DNA of 29,908 bases from positions 1 through 29,908 of the forward strand of contig JAACEC010000023.1 of the NCBI GenBank assembly GCA_011682715.1, in the 5' to 3' direction. The notes under the pieces were generated by a model. The model saw only the letters and a list, made by a program, of their open reading frames with translations, searched no databases and had not been told where the DNA came from. Made by a program: the position numbers and the translations under genes. The stretch comes from Pseudomonadota bacterium (GTDB taxonomy: Bacteria > Hydrothermota > 32-111 > QNBC01). Positions 5,658-13,096 of this stretch are shown piece by piece (the stretch's first letter is position 1; each line of letters begins with the position of its first letter).

Positions 5658-7475
5658 CTATCTATATTTGAAGATTACTTGAAAAATCTTTCTCTCCGAA
5701 TCGGGTAAAATCAGGTCGATTTTGCCGTCATATTTTTCAACTGTCTTTTTTACTACATAAAGCCCCAAACCCGTTCCGGATGATTTTTCACTGTACCCCT
5801 TCTGGAACAATTTCTCAGCAGATTCTTTTGTAATATCCTTGCCATTATCCTCAACAGCTATTATAATATTACTTTCTTTTCTCACAAACGATATTTTAAT
5901 GTATTTCCCCTCTTTTTGCTCATTTTCAAAGGACTCAATGGCATTTTTTATCAAATTATTCATAATGTTTGTAATATCAATTTTCTTAATGCGCAAATCG
6001 TATCGTTCCTCCGGAATGGCACATGACAGCCGAATGTTTTTCTCCTCGGTTTCAATACCGTAAAGCTTGCAAATATCTGATAATACCTCATTTATACAAA
6101 TTTTATCTGTGCGACTCTCCCTAATTTTCTCCAAAAATTTCCCGATTCTCTTATTTAACTGTGAAATTTCCTCATAAATTATACCTACGATCTCTTCATC
6201 GAATTTTCTGCCGGAGAGTAATCTTTGGGCAGCCATGGAAATAGCATTAAGTGGATTTTTAACCTGATGGGCAAATTCCGCAATAAATTCTTCGTTTTCT
6301 TTCTGCCTTTTCCTCTCATTTCCGACCTCTTCCAGATGAATTTTGTCCGTTCTGTCGATAAGAATCGCCAATTTATACATTTCTGCCATATTTTCAACGT
6401 CAATATTCGATAAAAACACCGAGTATAACCTTTCATTTATTTCAACAGTCTCATCATTTAGAGAATTCAGAGAGTGTATTCTCTTCAACTCGTCTTCAAT
6501 TTCGCCAAAATACCTGTTTTTTAGTATAATACGACCGTTCCCGTCGAATATAACCACAGGGGATTCTATTCCGTCAAAAACATTTTTTATAATCTCCCTG
6601 TTAAACAAATTTTCCTGCGTCATCTTCTCAATCGTTCGTTTGTTGTACAAAAGAATAAAAATCGAAACGCCAATAAGTAAAATCAGAATCGATGAAACGA
6701 TAAACATAAAAAACACCTTTTTTATTGCCGCATAAAGAGGCATAGCATTGAAACAGATCCTGAGAAGCTGGTTTTTTTGTTTATTTATACATTTGACAAT
6801 CTCTATTCCTTTTTTTCCTTCAAATGTTATAAATCTATATCTATAATCTCCGCTTCTCAAAGCATCGGTAAGAAAAGCATCAGAGTTTATACTTGATATC
6901 CTACTAATGTTACCGGTAGCGGCAATTATGCCTCCAAAATCCTGCCATATAAAATAAATTGTATTCGTTTTATCCCTTATTTTTCTCAAAAACGCTCCGA
7001 AATTCAAGGAATCATTCCCTGCCGCAACGGATTTCATATCATAAATAAATATTTTAATCCAATTATCATTCTTATCAGCAATGAAAAGATCGTTATTCCT
7101 TATAAAAGCCGTATCTCTTTTTACCAATAATAGGTCATCGGCAGATTTCCCTCTGGGATAAACAATAAACCGCCCGTTTTTTATTAAGGCAATATCTTTA
7201 ATATCGTAATTCACCATAAGTTCCATTCGTTGATTTTTATCCAAAATCGAACTTACATCCGTCGCGATTGTTATTTTATACCGATCATTAAGATATTGTT
7301 GTTCGCTACCGTTTATAAGTTCAAATATGGAGTTTGATGTTTCTTCGATGATCTTTGCCTTTGTTATTACCTCATTCACAAACATCCCTCTAATTGTACT
7401 ACGGATACTTATAAAAAGCATATAATTCAAGATTAAAAAAATGAGAAGAATAGCAATAAATACGAATTTTTTCAT
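5658..7475 (-). CDS. Membrane histidine kinase adjacent to the PorX-like regulator
   Basis: The protein is 605 residues. An N-terminal membrane helix (about 4-24) is followed by an extracytoplasmic sensor region (about 25-250) and a second helix (about 253-276). Next come a PAS-like segment (VVIFDGNGRIILKN, 307-320), an H-box with phospho-acceptor His403 (EFAHQVKNPLNA), an N-box (NNLIKNAIESFE), a G1 box (VEDNGKDI) and a G2 box (GTGLGLYVVKK). It resembles the NtrB/ZraS kind of kinase, unlike the PorY-like kinase at 8976-10205. Its ATG overlaps the regulator's stop in an ATGA, so the two are translationally coupled. It most likely feeds or drains phosphate from the PorX-like receiver, giving that regulator two inputs. 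The ligand is unknown. Confidence 0.88.
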   Translation of the reverse strand: MKKFVFIAILLIFLILNYMLFISIRSTIRGMFVNEVITKAKIIEETSNSIFELINGSEQQYLNDRYKITIATDVSSILDKNQRMELMVNYDIKDIALIKNGRFIVYPRGKSADDLLLVKRDTAFIRNNDLFIADKNDNWIKIFIYDMKSVAAGNDSLNFGAFLRKIRDKTNTIYFIWQDFGGIIAATGNISRISSINSDAFLTDALRSGDYRYRFITFEGKKGIEIVKCINKQKNQLLRICFNAMPLYAAIKKVFFMFIVSSILILLIGVSIFILLYNKRTIEKMTQENLFNREIIKNVFDGIESPVVIFDGNGRIILKNRYFGEIEDELKRIHSLNSLNDETVEINERLYSVFLSNIDVENMAEMYKLAILIDRTDKIHLEEVGNERKRQKENEEFIAEFAHQVKNPLNAISMAAQRLLSGRKFDEEIVGIIYEEISQLNKRIGKFLEKIRESRTDKICINEVLSDICKLYGIETEEKNIRLSCAIPEERYDLRIKKIDITNIMNNLIKNAIESFENEQKEGKYIKISFVRKESNIIIAVEDNGKDITKESAEKLFQKGYSEKSSGTGLGLYVVKKTVEKYDGKIDLILPDSERKIFQVIFKYR

Positions 7476-8983
7476 CTTTTCGGCGTTAATTTGGATATAG
7501 GAAGTATCATCTCCTCTATGGAAATCCCACCATGCTGCATAGAACCCGCATAACCGGGGCCAGAGTAATCTTTCGGTTTCAGATAATAGTTTTTAAGGGC
7601 AAAAATATACCTGTAATTAGACCCCTTTGAAGGGAGATGGAACGTTTTCGGGTCGAACAGGGTAAGTGCGTTCTTTTTATCCCCAAATATGCTGAACCCC
7701 TCGGCATACCTGAACTGTATGTTCGCAATTCTGCTCCCCTTAATAATCACATCGTTTTTAACGGTAATGGCTCCGTGATCCGATGTAACATAAACAACGG
7801 AATTTTCCTCTGATATTATTTTGAAAAATTCGGGAAATTTCGAATTTTCAAACCAATTCTTAACAATTCTTCGAAATGCGGTATCATTGGGCAAACTTTT
7901 CTTCGTAAGATCAGATTTTCCCCTGTAATGAACAAGCATATCGAGAAAATTTACGACAATTGCTACAAATCCAGGCTGATCGTACTTTCCCATTCTGCCG
8001 GCAAAATTCAAATCGACCAATTTTACATATTCGAAATTATTCCAGTTATTGTAGCCCAACCTTAATAGAAGTTTCCTCAAATTCTCCTCTTCAAATCTGT
8101 TCTGTCTAATATCGTTTTCATTCCAAATTGTTTCGTAAAGATCACTCATCTCATCCGGGAATTTACCACTGAAAACGGAATTTCTCGAATATGAAGTAAG
8201 CGTTGGTAATATCGACATATAATGCTCTTCTTTAATATTGAAATACTTCGATATCATGGACTTTATAATAAGCCACAGGTCGAGTCGCATACAGTCAAAA
8301 AGTATGAAATATATCTTCTTATTTTCATTTAAATCTACTTTTTTATCAATTAGGTTATTGGATTTAACCACATCTTTGTCGTTTATCAGGTACTTATAGC
8401 TCTTCTTTACATAATTAAGGAATTCGAGATTAAGATTTTTTACAGTGGATTCATGAATATCTCGGAGATCCTTATGCTCGGGCAAATCAAGCATTATATT
8501 CCATTTGGCAATCCATTCGGCTACCTTATACCATCCTTCAATATCCGTGATGTTGTTTATATTCATAAGGATGTCTCTCGATTCCCTTCCGTATGTACGT
8601 TCCGTCGTCTCCATCACTATCTTATCTTTTTCCAGGTATTTTTTGCATATAGCGAGTACCTGTTTCGGATTAACAGGTTTTATGAGAATATCTTCTACCC
8701 TCTGGGCAAATACCTCTTCCATAAAATTCTCATCGTCGATTTTAGTCATCATAACAATGGGAATCTCTTTTCCGGCTTTTCTCATCATCGCTATAAAACT
8801 CATACCATCAAGCCCGGGCATCATCTGATCGAGAATGATCAGCCCTATATCCTGCTCTTCAATTATGGGAAACGCATCTTCCGCATTGGCTATACCTATG
8901 ACATCAAAACCCCTGCCGCTTAAAAAACGTATAACGGACGTTAAACTCATTATCTCGTCATCAATCCACAATATTTTACTCAT
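7472..8983 (-). CDS. porX: PorX-like response regulator: receiver domain fused to PglZ phosphatase domain
   Basis: The protein is 503 residues. The receiver domain (1 to about 118) has Asp8/Asp9, phospho-acceptor Asp52 (IILDQMMPGLDG), Thr80 and Lys102 (IKPV). A helical linker (about 120-215) leads to a PglZ/alkaline-phosphatase-superfamily domain. That domain shows metal-ligand motifs FDCMRLD (229-235), PTLTSYSRN (260-268, with the nucleophile threonine), YVTSDHGAI and MQHGGISIEE (His484). This exact architecture defines PorX, which in Bacteroidetes hydrolyses oligonucleotide/nucleotide phosphodiesters and, with SigP, controls T9SS genes. The full metal site looks intact, so it should be active. 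An AAGGAGA ribosome site lies inside the end of the upstream kinase, which it overlaps by 8 nt. It overlaps the downstream kinase by 4 nt. Confidence 0.87.
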   Translation of the reverse strand: MSKILWIDDEIMSLTSVIRFLSGRGFDVIGIANAEDAFPIIEEQDIGLIILDQMMPGLDGMSFIAMMRKAGKEIPIVMMTKIDDENFMEEVFAQRVEDILIKPVNPKQVLAICKKYLEKDKIVMETTERTYGRESRDILMNINNITDIEGWYKVAEWIAKWNIMLDLPEHKDLRDIHESTVKNLNLEFLNYVKKSYKYLINDKDVVKSNNLIDKKVDLNENKKIYFILFDCMRLDLWLIIKSMISKYFNIKEEHYMSILPTLTSYSRNSVFSGKFPDEMSDLYETIWNENDIRQNRFEEENLRKLLLRLGYNNWNNFEYVKLVDLNFAGRMGKYDQPGFVAIVVNFLDMLVHYRGKSDLTKKSLPNDTAFRRIVKNWFENSKFPEFFKIISEENSVVYVTSDHGAITVKNDVIIKGSRIANIQFRYAEGFSIFGDKKNALTLFDPKTFHLPSKGSNYRYIFALKNYYLKPKDYSGPGYAGSMQHGGISIEEMILPISKLTPKR

Positions 8984-10205
8984 GTTTGTCTCCTTCGCAC
9001 TGTGAGAGTTCGACTCTGAATGTAGTGCCTCTATTTATCTTTGTCTTTTTTACAAACACATTACCACCGAAATAATCTATGATTATCCTTCTTGTCAGTG
9101 TTAGCCCCAATCCCCAGCCGTATTTTTTCGTACTGAAACCCGGAGCGAAAATATTAGCAATTATCGTCCTGCTTATTCCTCGCCCGTCATCGGATATTTC
9201 AATTACCGACTTCCCTTTATCGTTAAATAAATCGAGAACAATTGTTGTTCCCTTTTTTGTCATAGCATCAATGGCATTTTTAACTATATTCTCAATTGCC
9301 CATCCAAAGAGTTCATCATCTATCATGCTATAAAGACTCTCATTTTTGGCAATCTTCACTATGTACCCCTTTCCTCTCTTCGGTGACCTTCGATTGTAAT
9401 ATTCCACTATTTTCTTAATCTCGTTATTGAGGTTCATGCATTTCAACTTTTGTGTTCGTCCTATTTTGTTGAATCTATTCGCTATTATTTTAAGTTTATT
9501 GACATCCTCTTTTATTAAATTAATATCCGAATAGTTTTCCAGCTTTCCGTTATTCTCTTCAAGCAATTCAATCCACCCCATTAAAGCCGCGGTGGGAGTG
9601 CCGATCTGATGTGCCATTTCCCTTGATAGCCCCATCCATAGCCTGCTATTTTCATTTTCCTTTATAACCTTAACACCAACAAAACCGAGCATTGAGATTA
9701 TAAGAATAACGAGTAACTCGAAAAGAGGGACATACTTCATGATATATACCTCTTTGGGATAGCCAAAGTAGATTTTCTCGATTATCTCACCCGTAACCGG
9801 TTCCCTTATATCCACGTGTTTGTTTCCCTTATTCAGTTTATTCATTATGGTTGTCAGTCTTTTCAAAACCTTTTTATTTTTACCGTTTTTCAAATCCTGG
9901 TATGTTACGTTCCCCGTACCAACATTTATATTTTTCCATGAAACGGGGATGTTGTTTCCGTCGGTGATTACAACAGGAAAATCAATTTTACTGATTATTT
10001 CATCAAAAATTATTTCCGTAGCTTCGTCCTTGTTGTTGATAGTGCTTGATACGAACTTTGCATAAACCCTGGTTTTAAGTTTCGTACTATCCTCGAGTGA
10101 ATTTATTATTGTTTGAATCAATATAATGAAAATAACCAGCATTATTAAGAAAATAACAAATATTGTCTTTTCAAGTTTTGAAAAACTACTTAGATATCCT
10201 TTCAT
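8976..10205 (-). CDS. porY: PorY-like sensor histidine kinase
   Basis: The protein is 409 residues with membrane helices at about 13-33 and 159-180 enclosing a small extracytoplasmic domain of about 125 residues. The kinase core starts with RLWMGLSREMAHQIGTPTAA. The AHQIGTP H-box (His199) with the preceding W-x-GL is the distinctive form of PorY and related Bacteroidetes kinases, differing from the usual SHELRTPL. An N-box (IENIVKNAIDAM), G1 (ISDDGRGIS) and G2 (YGWGLGLTLTRR) are all present. It directly precedes the PorX-like gene with an 8-nt overlap, so it is the best candidate cognate kinase. Its ATG overlaps the stop of the GGDEF frame in an ATGA. In Bacteroidetes porY and porX are usually unlinked. 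The PorY name rests on motif and context, hence moderate confidence in the symbol. Confidence 0.8.
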   Translation of the reverse strand: MKGYLSSFSKLEKTIFVIFLIMLVIFIILIQTIINSLEDSTKLKTRVYAKFVSSTINNKDEATEIIFDEIISKIDFPVVITDGNNIPVSWKNINVGTGNVTYQDLKNGKNKKVLKRLTTIMNKLNKGNKHVDIREPVTGEIIEKIYFGYPKEVYIMKYVPLFELLVILIISMLGFVGVKVIKENENSRLWMGLSREMAHQIGTPTAALMGWIELLEENNGKLENYSDINLIKEDVNKLKIIANRFNKIGRTQKLKCMNLNNEIKKIVEYYNRRSPKRGKGYIVKIAKNESLYSMIDDELFGWAIENIVKNAIDAMTKKGTTIVLDLFNDKGKSVIEISDDGRGISRTIIANIFAPGFSTKKYGWGLGLTLTRRIIIDYFGGNVFVKKTKINRGTTFRVELSQCEGDKHE

Positions 10206-10405
10206 TTCCCTTTCTTGTCTCTGTATAACGCTTTATCAACGTTATCGATTAACTTAAACACCTCTTTGCCATCGGTGGGGTATTCTTTTATTCCGATAGC
10301 AAAATCTATATTTATTTTATTGTTTTTATATACAAACGGATTTTTTCTAATGTTATTTCTAAATTCTTCTATTATCTCTTTTGCCTCACTTTTATTCTTT
10401 TCCAT
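10202..10405 (-). CDS. C-terminal fragment of the GGDEF domain (out of frame with the main part)
   Basis: This 67-codon frame begins at the Met that follows RYGGDEFLII and contains the end of a diguanylate cyclase domain: IDFAIGIKEYPTDGKE and the final helix LIDNVDKALYRDKKGK. It is the direct continuation of the 10419-12245 protein in another frame; the GGDEF motif itself is encoded at about 10409-10435 in this frame. No SD sequence precedes the internal ATG. It is therefore best read as the tail of one broken gene. Its stop overlaps the PorY-like start (ATGA), as expected if translation still reaches it. Confidence 0.6.
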   Translation of the reverse strand: MEKNKSEAKEIIEEFRNNIRKNPFVYKNNKINIDFAIGIKEYPTDGKEVFKLIDNVDKALYRDKKGK

Positions 10406-10418
10406 TATGATTAGAAAT

Positions 10419-12245
10419 TCATCGCCTCCGTACCTTAACCTTTGAAAATTTTTCCAATACGTCTATCATTCTTTTACCCAACCATTTTAACACCTCGTCT
10501 CCAGCAATATGACCGTAAGTATCGTTAACCCCCTTGAAATTGTTCATATCCAGCATAACGAGAGAGAAATGTTTACCGTAATTAAAGTGCCCTTGCATCA
10601 GGTCAGCCAGATGCTTTTTCAAATATCTATAGTTATATAATCCTGTCATGGGATCCGTGTTTGCCATCCTGTTCAATTCCTTGTATAAGTTCGCATTCTC
10701 AATTGCACTGGAAAGGTGATGCACTATGATTTCCAATAATTTCAAATCCTGTTCGCCAAGGCTGTTTGCCCCCTCTTTCTCCACATTAAGAACACCCCAG
10801 GATTCATCGTGCACAATAATCGGAATGGCGATTTCGGAAACTACATTGTTTCTTATTGTTATAAAATCGGTAACTTTTCTCGAATCCTTTATGAGATACG
10901 ATCTTCTGTCTATCCAACTCCTTTTTGTAACACTGCTGTTGGTTTTATACAATATTTTATTTATCATATCTATCTCTTTGTCGTTGTAGTCACTCGCAAA
11001 GAAGACTTTCAATTTCTCGTTTTGTTTTTTTAGAATGACCACATTCAAATAATCGAAATTGTCCCTTAGCATGATTGTAAGGTTTCTCACAAGGTCATTA
11101 ACAGTCATTATTTTTGAAATAAAACCTGTAACTTCATAAGCTTTCGCTAGTTTATCCGTCGTATCGCTTGTCTTCTTATACAAAAAGGCGTTTCTGATTG
11201 CAAGGGTGGCAAACTTTGATATAATTTCAAGAAGCTCAAGCGTTTTAGAACCAGGTATTTTACCGTCAACAGGATTGTCGAGACTAATCGTTCCGATTAA
11301 CTTTCCCGTTCTGTCATAAATCGGAATTAAAATTGTATCCTCACTATGCCACCTACTCCTATCCTCTCCGAAATCACTGAACTTATTATCTATAACCGCC
11401 GAGTATTCGGCTGCTTCCGTTTGTCGGATGTTCCTTATAAAATAGATATAGTTGCTCAATTTATACTTGTCTTTTAATAAATATCTTATATTGGGAACGG
11501 GAATTTTTTTCCTCTGCAATTCTTCGAATATCTCATCGGAAATACCGGCAGCTGCAACCCTTTCAAGTGTTTTATCATCACTCGAAATCATATTAACAAG
11601 TACGCTTTTAAAACCGATTTCCATGCTGATGAAATCGGATAAAATCTTGAATATTTCCTCAAGTCTGAGTGTTGCCATTAAACTGTTTGAAAGATAATTA
11701 ATTATATGGAGTTTTTTTTCAAGATCGCCAATATATGCAGAATACATCTTGATATCATTTTCATGAAGCTTTCTCACTTCTCTTAATTTGTTCAATTCAA
11801 ACAGATCCTTTACAATTTCCAAAAATCCCGGTTCCAACAATTTGATTTTGGTTTTATTCAAAATAAGAATTATCCTGTTTTCTTTTTCCCCCTTTATAAA
11901 AATAAAGAGTACTTTTCCCTTTCTAAATGTCTCCCGAAATATCTGCTTTATTTTTAATCGCGACAGTGTATATTGTTTTTGGAATATTTTCTTTTTTTTC
12001 CCAAAGGACAAAGTACCTGCGGGCATTAAATTTCCGTATATAAAAAGGGAATTTAATATTTCTTTAACATTTGCTCCCAATATGCAGTCGTATGAAAATC
12101 TATTCGAGTTTCCGCCTCTGTTTACAAATGAAATAATAACGGAATTATCCGAAACTTCTTTTTCCACAACGGAAAGAATGGTAGTCTTATCATTCGTGGA
12201 TTTTAGTATTTTAAGAAAAATATCAGTTTCTATACTCTTTCTCAT
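10419..12245 (-). CDS. GAF-GAF-GGDEF sensor diguanylate cyclase, frameshifted at the GGDEF motif
   Basis: The readable part has 608 residues. About 1-170 is a region without a clear family. Two GAF-like sensor domains follow (about 190-355, containing TILIPIYDRTGKLIGTISLDNP; and about 370-520, containing IAIPIIVHDESWGVLNVEKEG). Then comes the first half of a GGDEF domain (ANTDPMTGLYNYRYLKKHL, SLVMLDMNNFKGVNDTYGH, AGDEVLKWLGKR). The frame then ends in VRRR instead of RYGGDEF. Dropping one A from the A5 run (10449-10453 on the plus strand) restores LENFQRLRYGGDEFLII and joins 10202-10405, giving a protein of about 680 residues. Intact, it would make cyclic di-GMP in the cytoplasm; as written it could not. 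No SD sequence precedes the ATG at 12245. The start lies 1 nt after the stop of the preceding frame (12247), implying translational coupling. Confidence 0.8.
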   Translation of the reverse strand: MRKSIETDIFLKILKSTNDKTTILSVVEKEVSDNSVIISFVNRGGNSNRFSYDCILGANVKEILNSLFIYGNLMPAGTLSFGKKKKIFQKQYTLSRLKIKQIFRETFRKGKVLFIFIKGEKENRIILILNKTKIKLLEPGFLEIVKDLFELNKLREVRKLHENDIKMYSAYIGDLEKKLHIINYLSNSLMATLRLEEIFKILSDFISMEIGFKSVLVNMISSDDKTLERVAAAGISDEIFEELQRKKIPVPNIRYLLKDKYKLSNYIYFIRNIRQTEAAEYSAVIDNKFSDFGEDRSRWHSEDTILIPIYDRTGKLIGTISLDNPVDGKIPGSKTLELLEIISKFATLAIRNAFLYKKTSDTTDKLAKAYEVTGFISKIMTVNDLVRNLTIMLRDNFDYLNVVILKKQNEKLKVFFASDYNDKEIDMINKILYKTNSSVTKRSWIDRRSYLIKDSRKVTDFITIRNNVVSEIAIPIIVHDESWGVLNVEKEGANSLGEQDLKLLEIIVHHLSSAIENANLYKELNRMANTDPMTGLYNYRYLKKHLADLMQGHFNYGKHFSLVMLDMNNFKGVNDTYGHIAGDEVLKWLGKRMIDVLEKFSKVKVRRR

Positions 12246-12246
12246 A

Positions 12247-12402
12247 CTATTCTATAAAATAATCTATTTCTCCTCCAACTCCATGACAGTAATCCATCTC
12301 TTTCGGTAATTTATTCGTCTCATCTGTAACACAAATCACTTTCTTTTTCAACAGATAACCTATAGCCGCTATTCCTATCTCTATAAGAAACAATATACTC
12401 AT
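12247..12402 (-). other. Alternative-frame extension or 51-aa overlapping ORF
   Basis: This frame reads MSILFLIEIGIAAIGYLLKK, then a polar tail ending GGEIDYFIE. It overlaps the end of the 12320-13066 gene by 83 nt. Its TAG is one base before the ATG of the GAF-GGDEF gene, which lacks its own SD sequence, so translation of this frame is likely. It is either a small single-helix membrane protein or the true C-terminus of the preceding gene reached by a one-base frame change. The latter is favoured, because its ATG has no SD sequence. Confidence 0.4.
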
Positions 12403-13066
12403 TTTTATTTATTAATCTACCGAGTTCCAACGTTGAAATTGTAAGATTGTTATCAATAATTGCCGGTTTCATTATTTTTTCCCCTCTATATTTTCCAAAA
12501 AGCTCCCGATTTATACCTATTCCCTTTCCCGTATTTTTTCTGATTTTTAAAAACCCACCTATGCTTCTCCTCCTGACACAAAAGAATCCATATAGTGACC
12601 TGACAAAATCCTCGTAATGTCCATTGTATGCCAACGATACATTAAAATCACTCGAGACGGAACCAACCGAAACGGTGAGAGACGGTTTTATAAAGTCTCT
12701 GAACCATTTATCCAGTATGTTGCCGGAGAAATTACAGCTGATATAACACGCCCCTCTGTAATTTGAAGACAACTCACTCTTTACCATTGATACATTGGAT
12801 TTGTTCTTTGTGTTGACCCTCATTACATTACCGCTAAATAATTCCGGACTCCATGTAAGGTCACAATTTATGAGAAACATAACTCTTTTCCCCCTCTCCG
12901 TTAAAGATTTTTCCGCATTTAATAAAGGTTCAAGCAAAAGGTAGAAGAAAAATTCATTATCAGGCAAAGCAATTACATAATCATTTGCATTTCCAAACAG
13001 TTTTAGAGGGTTCGAAAGACTTTCTTTCTTTTTAAAAACAGCTTTTATACCTTGAATTAATCCCAT
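12320..13066 (-). CDS. Hypothetical protein, probably frameshifted at its C-terminus
   Basis: I do not recognise this 248-residue protein. An opening segment VIALPDNEFFFYLLLEPLLNAEKSL followed by GKRVMFLINCDLTW loosely recalls a Rossmann-like half of a GT-B glycosyltransferase, but no donor-binding motif is visible, so no function is assigned. It has no signal peptide and is probably cytoplasmic. The printed frame ends in ESDLCYR. Removing one A from the A5 run at 12344-12348 (plus coordinates) gives a longer ending, with VICVTDETNKLPKEMDYCHG, stopping at 12247. That stop is one base before the GGDEF gene start. The gene sits 30 nt after the C11 protease, in the stretch linking secretion genes to regulators. 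The SD sequence is weak. Confidence 0.55.
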   Translation of the reverse strand: MGLIQGIKAVFKKKESLSNPLKLFGNANDYVIALPDNEFFFYLLLEPLLNAEKSLTERGKRVMFLINCDLTWSPELFSGNVMRVNTKNKSNVSMVKSELSSNYRGACYISCNFSGNILDKWFRDFIKPSLTVSVGSVSSDFNVSLAYNGHYEDFVRSLYGFFCVRRRSIGGFLKIRKNTGKGIGINRELFGKYRGEKIMKPAIIDNNLTISTLELGRLINKNEYIVSYRDRNSGYRLSVEKESDLCYR

Positions 13067-13096
13067 AGCCTATAATACAATATTATTGTATTTTTA

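Noticed and set aside
8453..8923. 156-codon plus-strand frame opposite the PorX-like receiver domain
   Set aside because: It is complementary to the conserved receiver motifs; composition and lack of a start signal mark it as a shadow.
11788..12309. 173-codon plus-strand open frame opposite the GAF-GGDEF gene
   Set aside because: It lies antisense to a gene with clear GAF and GGDEF domains, is rich in Phe/Ser/Leu as expected of a shadow frame, and has no plausible domain or ribosome site.
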